Source: Rhizophagus sp. LPA8_4_AMF (lineage: Eukaryota > Glomeromycota > Glomeromycetes > Glomerales > Glomeraceae). From it: a stretch of DNA of 24,724 nt. The position numbers and the translations under genes are program-made. Position 1 is the first letter of the stretch. Each line of letters starts with the position of its first letter. Location: contig JADRCO010000916.1 of NCBI GenBank assembly GCA_021464525.1, positions 1 through 24,724 of the forward strand. The letters are read 5' to 3'. Below are positions 1 through 9,987 of this stretch, piece by piece. The notes below the pieces were generated by a model. It ran no database searches. It was not told the DNA's origin and worked only from the letters and a program-made list of their open reading frames with translations.

Positions 1-88
1 GGGGGGTAAGTTTATATTAAACTAAATATTACGTAATATGTGTCACTGCCCTAATTAATAATTTAAATATAAATAGCATTTAGTCATT

Positions 89-1719
89 CAAGTAGACTCT
101 CTCTGGTTGCGTTCACAACCATTTTTTTACTAATATTTTTTTGCACAAAAATTTTATTTTTTCTTTTTATTTTCTTTAAATAATACACTTTAAGCCTTAA
201 TAATACATTTTATTTTCTTTATATCCTTTACTTTAGTTTTCTTTTTTCTTTTTACTGACTTAAGTTTAGTAGCGTACTTCGACTTTTGGTTTTTTTCTGA
301 CGTTTATTTTACTGAGGAACAAACAACATGTATTATCAAGACTTAAGCGAAAATATTATGGATAAACTTTATTAAGAAGAACAAAAACAACAAGTCCTTT
401 AACGCTATGAAGAGACTCAACAAAGCCTTAGAGAACGAAAATTTTTTATATTTCCTTAGCAACACTTCAGACTTTTCTAATAGACAGACGTGATATGAGT
501 ACTTAACTGAACTCTTAAGTTTCCTGGCAGCCTGCTCACCACATCTTAAACCTAGAGTATCAGCAAAAATAAGAAGATATTTCGATTACCTCTACCTGGT
601 TATTTTTCCAAAAATCCCTTCTTTCTTTTTTCCTTCTCACTGAAAATGGATACCACTTATTTTTCACTGGTAAACAACTCAAATAAAGCCTATACCAAAA
701 CAGAAAGTTAGTACTTCCAAATCGGATGGAATCTCCAAACTTTTTCTGGACGCATTTTTGAATATGATCAAAACAAGTTTAGACCGCCTGATCACGTGCC
801 ATTTTCAGACCTATTTTTAGAATATAACACAATAAATATCTTTCATTCGCCAAATCTTTCAATAAGCATAGAAAACATCATATTGGACACCTTTAATATG
901 CAACTTTGGATTTTAATTTGACGTCTCATTTTTAAATTCTTTTACACGGCTAGGGGAATTAGGAATAGGGAGAAACCTTTTTGTTCAAATGTGGTAAACC
1001 TTGAGTTTGTTTACTTTTGTAGTTACAATTATAGATTTTCTTTTATTTTTTCTTTTTTTTCTACTTTTTTCTTTTGTTTCTTTTTCGTTATTTTTGTTTT
1101 TTTTTTTATACTATAGAATTTTCTTGAATGGATCCTTTGGGTTTGGATTTCTGTTTGTGTTGAAAGGTATGGAGTCTTCTGTCTCCAAATACTATGTTTC
1201 CTAAAGAACAATTCACAAGTGTTAACATAATCACCTTATTTGAAAAAATTGGATTCACCATATATATCAGCAAAAAAATTAACAACATTACTACATGGCA
1301 GGCTGGAGGATCTTTGTATGAAGCAGTATTACTTGAGTGTTAGGATTCCTACTTCAGCAACTGTGCGCAGGTGACAATGGAGTTATGTGAACTAGCAGTA
1401 TACATTTTCATTTTGAGAGGACAGAGGGGTTTAAAAAATGTTTTTTCTTTTTTCTTTTCTTTGCTATAGTGTAGCAGGTCTCTGAGTCAACCAACTAAGA
1501 AAGTAAGGCATTTGCTAAGATAGCGTGCTTTACCTCACGCTTACTTACTGAGTGAATGGACTCACTGATAGTATACACGTGTGTTCTTTTACTGAATGAC
1601 GAGTAGTTTATTAATTCTTTGAAGTAGATTAGTCTTGTTTTTATTTTTACCAAATGTATTAGATTACTTATACCTGATTTACTTAATTAATAAATACGCT
1701 GCAGCAAAAAAAAAAAAAA
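89..1719 (+). mobile_element. Retroposon-like repeat, copy A (degraded)
   Basis: First of three related copies in the window (see 1800-3172 and 16373-18250). Copies A and C align by eye from the 5' CTCTCTCT / TTCAC-ACC block to the 3' end. The 3' end reads AATAAA (1689-1694), then about 11 nt, then a run of about 14 A (1706-1719), as in a reverse-transcribed polyadenylated transcript. Candidate flanking duplications are imperfect: 76-88 against 1720-1732 (11 of 13 match), or an exact 11-bp word at 78-88 and 1740-1750. The interior holds coding-like stretches shared with copy C (about 406-650 and 1190-1343), interrupted by stops, plus long pyrimidine tracts. The protein family is not recognised and no reverse transcriptase motif was seen. 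It is probably a non-autonomous retroposon or LINE-mobilised gene copy. Confidence 0.7.
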
Positions 1720-1739
1720 GAATTTAATCATTACTGGAA

Positions 1740-1806
1740 ATTTAGTCATTAATTTAGATTTAGTCAAATATTTAGTCAAACATAAAATTTGATGAAATAT
1801 TTAGCC
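1740..1806. repeat. ATTTAGTC word cluster at the A/B junction
   Basis: The word ATTTAGTC occurs at 1740-1747, 1758-1765 and 1770-1777, with a one-base variant at 1799-1806. It also occurs at 78-85, just left of copy A. The cluster lies between the 3' ends of the two inverted retroposon copies. It may be duplicated target sequence or a short tandem expansion. Confidence 0.5.
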
Positions 1807-3172
1807 ATTGCAAAAATAATTTAAGCAGGCATCACTATCTGCTATGTTATAATATTTTATAAACTTCCATTGACCTCCTAAAACAAAATGTATACTGCTA
1901 ATTCATATAACCTCATTATTACCTGCATATGATCATTAGAGTAGGAATTTCCCATAATTATACATTGTGAATACTCAAGGTAAAGAACTCCTCCAATCAA
2001 TCACATGATAATGTTGTCAATTCTTTTACTAACATATATGGTAAGTTTGATAAATTCGTCTACATAAATCAAATTAGCTATTGCAAAAAGGACTACAACT
2101 AGAATTGAATTATATCTCCAAGGGCTTCACATCTTCTTAGTTAATTTAAGTAATAAATTTAACAAATCCACCCAAAAAAATTCTATAATAAAATTAAAAA
2201 TAAAAAAGAAATAATAAAAAAAAAGAAAAAAGAAAAGAAAAAAGAAAAATAAAATCTAAAAAAAAAACTAAAAAAAATAAAAATCCTGCTAAACATCACA
2301 TTCATATTAAAAAAATTTATCTCTTTCTTAAATTCCTCTAGCTATGTAAAAGAAACCAAAAATGAGACATCAAATCGATATTTTATGTAGCATATTATTG
2401 GTATCTATTGAGTTATTTCCTATATCTATCAAAGAATTCAGCAAATAAGATTTATTTGTTACATCATATTCTAAAAATAGTTTTAAAGGAAGCACATGAT
2501 CAGGCATATCCAAACTTGTTTGATTTTATTTAAAAACACATCCAGAAAAAAGTTAGAGGATATGTCCAATTTAGAAGTATCATCTTCCTATTTTGGTATT
2601 ATCTTTATTTGGGTTGTTTGCCATCAAAAAATAGGAAGAGTTCAAATTCAGCAATGAAAAAAAAAGGAAGAAGGGATTTTGGGAAAACAATCAGGTAAAG
2701 GTAGTCAAAATATCATCTTATTTTAATTGATATTTCAGATTTATGATGTGTGAGCAGGTCACTAAGAAGGCTAAACATTCAGTTAAGTACTCAAAATGCA
2801 TCTATCTATTAGTATAGTCTGAAGTATTATCAAGGAAATATAAAAAGTCTTCATTTTCCAAAGCTTTGTTGAATCTCTCAATATCAGTAAAAGATAATTC
2901 TTATTATTATTATTAATAAAAATAAACCATATTTTTCTGCTTAAATCTTGATAATACATGTTGTTTGTTTTTCAGTAAAATAAATGTTAGAAAAAACTAA
3001 AAGTTGAAGTTCGCTATTAAAACTATATTAATAGAAATAAAAAAAATAAAATAAAAATAAAGTAAAGTGTATTATAAAGGCTTAAAGTATATTATTAAAA
3101 AAAATAAACGAAAAAATAAAATTTATGTGCAAAAAAATTTTAGTAAAAAAAAGGTCATGAACTGAATAAAAG
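1800..3172 (-). mobile_element. Retroposon-like repeat, copy B (degraded, inverted)
   Basis: The reverse complement of this interval follows copies A and C through most of their length. It has the same 5' pyrimidine-rich leader, the block around the shared coding-like stretch (about 2700-2880), the central part around 2340-2640, and the 3' half around 1860-2060. It diverges towards its 3' end, where no poly(A) tail is visible. It lies tail to tail with copy A, and the junction at 1740-1806 carries several copies of the word ATTTAGTC. It appears older or more decayed than A and C. Both boundaries are approximate. Confidence 0.6.
2160..2285. repeat. A-rich simple sequence
   Basis: This is a nearly pure A-rich tract with scattered G, T and C. 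It corresponds, inverted, to the pyrimidine tract found in the middle of copies A (about 1035-1110) and C (about 17330-17420). It is therefore part of the retroposon rather than an independent microsatellite. Confidence 0.6.
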
Positions 3173-4240
3173 TGGGTTTTCCTTGAAATATTTTACATAT
3201 CAGTATAATAATATTTAAATTGCTTTAAACTTAGGTATATGGATATTTATGATTAAATATGATCTAAGTGGATATACTATAGATAGAATTGGGTAAAAAT
3301 GATATCGATAAAATTTATCAACTTTATTACACTTATGACAAAATCCAAATCAAATATGACTCTTTATATGGAAAAGTACACATACAAAAGCACTATAAAC
3401 TTTACAAAGTTATGCATCATATATATAAAAAAATTCACTGCCTTATTGATAATTGTTATCATAAATTTTCCAGATGGCCTATGTCAAAATTATCATATTA
3501 TTTTGTTGCTTAAATTCAAGATACAGGAAATGGTTAGGCGTGAAAAATGGTAGATCTGTTTTAAGATTGCTCAGATGATATTAACATGGCATTACTTTCA
3601 ATTCTGCCAATATCTTTTATATATAGTTTGTGAACATCTATAGTATTAAGTAATTATATGCACAGAATATACCAGTAAAACATATGGACACTGTGATTAT
3701 ATTCATCAAAAATTAAGTGGATCTAAGGTGTTCTGTTTATCCCAATTTAAATCTGAGCTTGATTAGAATATCAATGGTGCTCATAACACACTTCTTTGCT
3801 ACCTTACCCAATCAAAACTAAGAGTTCAGTGCTGGGACCTACCCCCTGGGATCCTTGTAATCCTTGCAGAACATATATATATTTCCTTATTAGGCATGAT
3901 CAGAAATGTGAGGTTTGATGAGAGATATATAGGTTTAACTGTAGGAGTATTATGGGCATTATGGCATGTGACAAATAATATTTGAAAAATGGTGACAAAT
4001 TATTGAAATCACGTGAGATCTTATATGAGAAAGATTATCGTACTACAATCTATTTATAATGGATTTATTATTTTATTCTACTTTTTTTTATGTGATAGAT
4101 AATACAAAGATAATACAAAGAATATCAAGAAATTTCAACAGATTGAAATTTAATGTTACTGCTGAGCAATATATTATAAATTATGGTAAAAATTATAAGA
4201 AAACCACTTTACATGATATTATTTTTACTCAATAAAGAAC
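3173..4240. other. Spacer between copy B and eIF2 alpha
   Basis: The sequence is mostly AT-rich. The short open frames near 3290-3550 have poor, A/T-driven composition and look like chance. A richer patch at 3770-3985 is listed separately. No tRNA or other RNA gene was recognised. Confidence 0.6.
3767..3985 (+). other. Unexplained open frame, possible coding remnant
   Basis: A 72-codon stretch is open from just after a stop at 3764-3766 to a TGA at 3983-3985. It has no early ATG; the first Met lies about 50 codons in. It is noticeably richer in G+C than its surroundings around 3830-3880. The translation ends with hydrophobic sequence containing GVLWALWH. That faintly resembles the WGLWH motif of CPBP-type membrane proteases, but the similarity is too short to assign. 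It could be a decayed gene or transposon fragment, or chance. Confidence 0.2.
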
Positions 4241-4246
4241 TTTATT
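4241..4246 (-). terminator. Poly(A) signal of eIF2 alpha
   Basis: AATAAA reads on the minus strand about 45 nt beyond the eIF2 alpha stop codon, in an A/T-rich 3' region. The position is typical for a cleavage and polyadenylation signal. Confidence 0.6.
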
Positions 4247-4290
4247 TTCAAGATTCCAAAATTTTTCGTTAAATTAGTGAATAACATTCA

Positions 4291-5711
4291 TTATTCGACT
4301 TCATCAGCTTCTGGGTCAGTATCTTCATCACCAGAAACTTCAGCATTCTCTTTCTCTACACGTGCCATAAGCGCTGCAAGTTCAAGATCATCTGTTTCAC
4401 TAACAGCTCTTGGCTTATTAATAATCATAATTATTAGTTATTAAATTTTAAGATCAATAATAAACAAAAAAAAAAAAGTTTCTTAATATAAACCTTCATT
4501 CTAACTGTTAATGTGCCCCCCGACTTTTCAATACCATCTTGAACAGTATCAATTGCTTTTCCTAATAATTCAATTCCCATATTTTTATCGAGTGCATTGG
4601 TAATCATGACATACAGCGGAGGAGCTACTAATTTGACCTAGAAAACAAAGTTAAGATAAATAAGATGATATAATTGATGATACCTTTGAAATTTTACCTT
4701 AATTTGGATATCCCCTGTTTCACATGCTTCTCCAGCCTTAAGTGCAGACTTAATAGCATCGATACCATCATAACCAAAGCAAGTAACTTCGATATCTGTC
4801 CATAGAAAAAGCTGTTAGGGACTTTACTGATAAGAGGAATACGTTAAAAAGAAAAAAAAATACAAACCAGCTCGAATTTTAATAGGTTGTGGTGTCAATC
4901 GCCTTTTTATATTATTTAACAATTCTTCACTGATTTCAGGAGTTATCTCGAGACCTTCAAAAACTTTTTCAGGCTCTCTTAACGAATAAAATAAATTAAT
5001 ATAATATAGTGTAATCAATTTGTACTTATAATAACAATATAATAACTTACGTGATTGCCAGTTTAAATGCTTCATATGCATGACCATATTTTTTGTATAA
5101 TGGCCATCCAATCTTTTGATAAAGATCTTCAAGTACAAGGTTTTGCTTTTCGGCAACATGTCGCATTATACTGTGAACCTGTCAATAATGGTAACTAGTT
5201 AATTACTTTAAAATAGAATAAGAAAATTATAAACCATACGAAACTGCTTTAGACTTGTTAAATTTCTCTTCAGCTTTGGCAACATCTTCCGGAGAAACTC
5301 GACGTTTAGATAAATCAATATAACCTAATAAAGAGATATTTATTAATCAAGATGTTGTTTAATAAATAAAATAAAATTAAATAATTAGGATAAGTTTACC
5401 TTTATCTTTATCCACCCTCAATACTACTACAACTTCATTTCTGCCAACCCGAATAAGTTTTTGAATACTACGAATACGTCTTCTTGACAATTCGGATAAT
5501 AGTATCATACCTTCAATATTATCGTATTCTAGCTAAATGATAAAAATTAGTTAATTAAGTGAGAATAATACAGAAAATTACACGAATACAATACCAGCTT
5601 GACATAAGCTCCCATTTCTGCGATTTGGCGAACATTGACCATAACCAGATCTTCTTTCTCAGGGAACCTTTCCTCATACATGCGGCATTGAAATTGCTGT
5701 GGATTTGACAT
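4291..5711 (-). CDS. SUI2: Translation initiation factor eIF2 subunit alpha
   Basis: This is the alpha subunit of eIF2, which brings initiator Met-tRNA to the 40S ribosome in the cytoplasm. Eight exons: 5711-5595, 5532-5400, 5324-5245, 5178-5051, 4977-4868, 4795-4698, 4637-4494, 4413-4291. They sum to 933 nt, 310 aa, against about 304-315 in yeast and human. Introns are 60-80 nt with GT..AG ends. The N-terminal S1 (OB-fold) domain covers roughly residues 15-90. It includes [12 protein letters not shown], where Ser55 matches the stress-kinase target known as Ser51, so phospho-control should be conserved. The central helical domain includes GHAYEAFK, and the C-terminal alpha-beta domain includes [11 protein letters not shown]. 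The tail is acidic. The start gives the expected family N-terminus. The donor of the third intron is weak (GTTTCG); GTATGG at 5239 is an alternative that would alter one or two residues. Confidence 0.97.
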
Positions 5712-5960
5712 TGTGATTAAAAGCTAGATCAAACGATACTGATACAGCCAGGTTAATTTTTAATCAAAAAAAAAATTTGATGATGACTCATAATTGATTG
5801 ACTGATAACTCATTGGTTACACAACCGATCGCCGACCCGTATTGTCGAATTTTTTTACCCATGTACTTTATTAAAGGTCCAATTTAATATGTAATGTACG
5901 CGTATGTACGCGCAGATAGATTACAAACGTCTAATAACTAGTACGATAAACCAATCTGAT
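5712..5960 (-). promoter_or_regulatory. Presumed eIF2 alpha promoter and 5' UTR
   Basis: The region upstream of the eIF2 alpha ATG includes a short G+C- and CpG-richer patch (about 5822-5845 and 5895-5915, with two GTACGCG words). This stands out from the surrounding AT-rich DNA. No TATA box or named binding site can be assigned with confidence. Confidence 0.35.
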
Positions 5961-7625
5961 TTATGTCATGAAAATAATAAATTAATATTCGTACATTTAA
6001 ATATTAATGGATATCAGATTTACTGTATATTTTTTATAAATATCAAAAGTATTAAATAATAAATAAAGATATTCAAACAATAGATTAAAATTTTAATATA
6101 ATAATTGTAAGGTACTCTTCCTGAATCCTGATTATTATACCCACTTTTTTGCAAGAAGTTTGAAAAAAAAAAATGCTTTTCTACTCTTTTGCTTTCCTGA
6201 AAGTCTTTTAGCTTTATAAAATACTAATTATTTAGAAATGTTTAAAAAACTCAGAGTTTTAACAATATGCTTTCAAGTTATAGATAGAAAAATCCTTCTT
6301 GGTAAAAGTATCCTATAGAAAATAGATGTATTAAATATTGAAGAATAATTTTTAAAATTTTTTGGTTTTTCATTTATTGCTAAGCTACAGTTTAAAAAAA
6401 TAGAATAACTTTGAAATTTGCAAGTTAACATATTATTTAATAAAATAATAGTTAAAAGTAAGTTTTTTTTAAATTATTAATATTAGTTCTTTACAACAAA
6501 AAACTAGGTGAAGTATTACCATATAGTTGGCCTTTAGATTTGCCTATTATTCATGACCTTTTCACCTTTTTATAATATATGTATTTACATATATATTAGA
6601 TTTTAGTAAAATAAACTATTGCATATAAAATAAATCTTACTAATTTGTAAATTTAATAATCCAGTCATAATAAATTTTAATTTTCAAATCCCATTTATAA
6701 ATTAAATAAGTTGTAATTTGTAATTTATTTTCTTAATAGATTTAATAAGGATTTTAAAAGTACTGCATAGTATTATATTTTTAAATTTTGTTTTTTATTA
6801 ATATTAATTTTTTTGGTAAAAACTTAAAAAATAATTATGATGTGTATATATATTTTGCAAGGTAGTGCAATTTGTGAGTTTATTAATTATATATAAAGAT
6901 ATAGAAGTATCTGTTATATTTATGATATATATATTTGCATATTAAATTTTAGTAAAAATGAATTATTATTGCATGTAAAATAAGTTTTACTACCAGTTTG
7001 TAAATTAAATAATTAAATAATTGTGAATAAATTTACCTGCAATTTTACTATTAATTTAGTTCTCATTTATTTTAAAAATACTTAAGTTATTTGGTAAAAT
7101 TTTTTTTTCTAATTAAATAAACATTTTATATATGATTCAAGGCATAGCCATTATAATAAAATGCAATATATATAGTAGCAGATGATAGTTCAAAAAAAAT
7201 AACATATTATTATTAATGAAGTTCTATATGATATTATGAAAAAAAGAAATTAGGCTAATATTTGTGAAAATAAAAGGACATAATAGTATTAAATGAATTA
7301 AATGAAAAGACAAATAAATTAGCTAAAGAGTCAGAACTCAGGATACTCAATATTACATTTAAATAATAGTTTTAGCTTTAGTAATCTATCAATTAATTTC
7401 AAAAGCTCTACAAATTTGTAAATATAATATGGTATTTCTTTGATGTTTAGTATTGTTAAAATTTGTGATATTTAGATATTGTATTTGCAAAGCTTTTTTT
7501 GTCTGGTTAATACCTTATTTTTGACTGCTACAAGACACTGGTTATAAATTTATCATGCTATTTTCATCTAGCATTTGAGTTTTAATTTCTCTTTTTATGT
7601 AAAAAAAAAACAGATACACTATATT
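5961..7625. other. Very AT-rich spacer
   Basis: No gene is seen. The DNA is dominated by A/T words and homopolymers. An imperfect direct repeat within it is listed separately. The region downstream of the resolvase remnant (below 7626) was read for a TnpB/Fanzor-like partner gene. No coherent frame or CxxC zinc-ribbon pattern was found. Confidence 0.6.
6570..7015. repeat. Imperfect direct repeat pair in AT-rich DNA
   Basis: The segment near 6570-6655 recurs near 6930-7010 in the same order. The order is a TATTT-CATAT word, TTAGATTTTAGTAAAAT or a variant, ATTGCATATAAAATAA or a variant, TTTTACTA or a variant, then TTTGTAAATT. The two copies are about 350 bp apart and differ at many positions. 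They may be an old local duplication or the two arms of an eroded element. Confidence 0.45.
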
Positions 7626-8440
7626 TTACCTGCTGATATTTTGGAAATCTTGACCTTCTTGGACTTGGACTTCTTGTTTTCTTCTACAGTTAATGGTGAA
7701 ATACATCCCATTATGTCTTATTACAAAAATTGTGATGATTGAGAGTAAGTCTTCTGCAAGTTCTCTGGGTTTATTACTTTCAGTACTGACATCTATACTG
7801 AGTATCACAAGCTGAATTCTATTTTTTTTAAGAATCCATTCTACAAGCTCAGATCCAAATTGACACAATTGATCATAATAAAAAAATTAAATAATAAAAA
7901 TAATAAAGGCAATAAAAATTAAAGTAAATAAAAAAGAAAATTCAAACCTTTTAGGCAGGATTGGAAAATGTATTGTACTGTACCAATACAGTTAGTACAG
8001 TATGTATTGTACTAAAATTTTACTTAGTATACTGTACTTTTCCAACCTTGCTTTCAGGTAATTACAATTTTCTTAATTCTTTCTGTATATATTCATTTCA
8101 GAAGGACAGCAAGCTCCTATTTCCAGTTGAGTTTTAAGCCAATGTCGCTGATAATTTCATATTCTAGATAGTGCTGTTGGAGATTTGCAATCTGTTATTT
8201 GAGATCACCTCATTGATACTCTGAACTGATTCTGGTGTAATAGATCTTAGCTTTTTGTATAGGTTGTGTCTGATTATTTCCAAAGATTTCTTGTATATCT
8301 GTGATTGAATAGAGTCATTTTCCACCAGATATCTTAACAATAGCAATTCTTTTAAAGTTGGCCCATCATCACAATATTTTAACTGAGATGTCATATGTGC
8401 ACTTTGGTAGGTGATCTTGTTCTGAATCAGGATTGTAAAA
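7626..8440 (-). pseudogene. IS607-type serine resolvase/transposase remnant
   Basis: This is the decayed recombinase of an IS607-like DNA transposon. On the minus strand, one frame runs from the right end to about 8059. It holds the MerR-like N-terminal part (YDISVKIL, then W at 8365-8363, then ISGGK, LYSITDIQEIFG). Next comes the serine-recombinase start YYTRISSEYQ at 8242-8213, with the expected nucleophile serine, followed by a GDL motif and EYEIISDIGLKLNWK. After a 95-bp MITE and extra AT-rich DNA, the C-terminal part continues at 7868-7626 in a different frame. It contains FGSELVEWI, ELAEDLLSIITIFVIRHNG and a basic tail, and its start lies at the QLCQFGSE block. The order and total length fit the family (about 200-220 aa). 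At least five in-frame stops lie in the N-terminal half; several replace Arg positions, as expected from C-to-T change in CGA codons. It is therefore inactive. No TnpB/Fanzor partner was seen. Confidence 0.75.
7956..8050. mobile_element. 95-bp hAT-like MITE inside the resolvase
   Basis: The ends read CAGGATTGGAAAA and TTTTCCAACCTTG, inverted repeats matching at 11 of 13 positions. They are flanked by 8-bp direct repeats CTTTTAGG (7948-7955) and CTTTCAGG (8051-8058), which match at 7 of 8. CAGG-type ends with 8-bp target duplications are typical of hAT elements. The interior has several TACTGTA / TACAGTA words in both orientations and no coding capacity. It interrupts the resolvase remnant, so it inserted after that gene. 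Confidence 0.8.
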
Positions 8441-9225
8441 AAAGTAGTATTTGTTTAGAAATGAGAGTTATTGACAGAGTTGTGTTTACTAAAGGTTATT
8501 TTTCTTTGTATTTGATTTAAAATGTGAAGATATATACAAAACTAAGTGGATTAGTAATTATAAAAAATGTGGTTTATTCAGGAATGGTCAAAATCTGGGA
8601 TATGGTAAAAGTTACATGAAAGTGTTGACAGCACTTGATGTGCATTTGTTTTTTTTCAATTATTAACTCTCTTTAAAACACTCATATGTTGAGACTTGTG
8701 AAACACTTGTGAAATAATGGTATTCAGAGTAAATAAAAGGAGTTTATAAAGTTCAAATATTTCTAATTTAACTAGTCTAGAAATTAACAATAATGTTAAT
8801 TTATACAAGAAGATATGTGAAGCAACTGCTCTTTTCATATTAATGAAGGTAAATTAACCACACTATGTACACTCATTGTTAGATCATATGATGACAACAA
8901 TTACAACAAACAGTTTTATTCTCATAAAATTTTTATTTTATTAATTTTTTTTTATTTTTTGATTCTTTCATATACAAAAACTATGGATACCTATTTATTC
9001 TTTTCATTGTTATATTAATGTTTTTTATAAATATATTGGGGAAATTACATGTCTAAATTGTTAATTGTAAACAATAAAGTAATAAAAAAAGCAAAGCTTT
9101 TTGTTGAAATTGCAAATTTTTTTATATATTTACGTGTAATATAACCTCTGTGGGTGAAACCTTGCTGCGTGAATACAGAATATACTATATTGGTACAAAT
9201 TATTAAACAAGCATCATTTGAATTT
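8441..9225. other. AT-rich spacer
   Basis: No gene was recognised. The minus-strand open frame near 8656-8838 (60 codons) shows no motif and has A/T-driven composition. It was not taken as a gene. The right-hand end of the IS607-like element could not be located. Confidence 0.5.
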
Positions 9226-9229
9226 AAAA

Positions 9230-9440
9230 ATTCAAATAACCAATAGCTTCGCCATAGGATCGTTCAATTCTGCAATAAGTTCTATTTCCCTAATTTTTGA
9301 AGCACCAGGAACAGTATTAAGATAGATCGAAATTCATCGAATCTACGTCAAAGTTTTGCCAGTTATGCACATGGTCAACTAATATGATCGGCTCTTTCCT
9401 TTTGGAAGGAAAATTGCGTAAGCAAATACTCACTCAGTTA
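9230..9440 (-). pseudogene. Unrecognised coding-like remnant
   Basis: This patch is richer in G+C than its surroundings. On the minus strand it gives two adjoining coding-like stretches in different frames. The upstream one (about 9440-9331) contains KEPIILVDHVHNWQNFDVD. The downstream one ends at a stop near 9231 and contains NTVPGASKIREIELIAELN. Both have ordinary protein composition, unlike the neighbouring AT-driven frames. I do not recognise the family. It could be a broken gene, a spliced exon pair of an unseen gene, or part of a transposon. Confidence 0.3.
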
Positions 9441-9987
9441 CTTGTTGGAAATGTAAAGTTATTAACCAAGTACAAATTTTAATCAATCAGAGTTCATCTG
9501 TTTATATTATACACTATAATTTTCGTTGTCTATGTTGGGATATTTATAAGCTTATCTTTTTTAGCGTTCTATTAGCCTTAACTCCTTAAGTTTATCGGAA
9601 AAAATTAAACTTTAATTTAATGAGAAAGTTAATGTACATGTGACGTCACCAGCATACACTAAAAAGTAGTATCGTACAAGATTATGCACATCTTGTGAGT
9701 TGTGACACGTTATAATCGTTCTTTTCCAACTTTTTTCTTTTCAAGTCCTTTGCAAATTTTATATTGCTATCGAAATTTATACTCGAATAATTTAATTAGA
9801 AAAATCATGAATTATGGTATTATGTGGATTTATTTTTAAGAACAATGTCTGTAAAAGGAAGGATGATAAATTACGCCAAGAGAATTGATTTCGAATATGG
9901 TTAACTCGATTAAATATTGAGGTAAAAAATAGTAGTTAGAGGTACTGTCAAGCGACCAAGGTATATCAATTTATTAATTCTTGCACT
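9441..9987. other. Spacer without recognised gene
   Basis: The composition is mixed, less AT-extreme than 5961-7625, with scattered CpG. No intact frame, RNA gene or repeat ends were recognised. Confidence 0.5.

Noticed and set aside
1001-1288. Several short open frames on both strands
   Set aside because: They come from the pyrimidine tract and decayed interior of retroposon copy A; composition is Phe/Leu or Lys rich and not gene-like.
3289-3553. Two overlapping open frames of 74 and 84 codons
   Set aside because: A/T-driven composition, mutually overlapping, no motif.
4824-5159. A 111-codon minus-strand open frame
   Set aside because: It reads through exons and introns of eIF2 alpha in mixed frames; the spliced gene explains it.
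5961-7625. A TnpB/Fanzor partner gene beside the resolvase
   Set aside because: No long or coherent coding frame and no CxxC zinc-ribbon pattern was seen on either strand.
8656-8838. 60-codon minus-strand open frame
   Set aside because: No recognisable motif, no splice context, composition as expected by chance.
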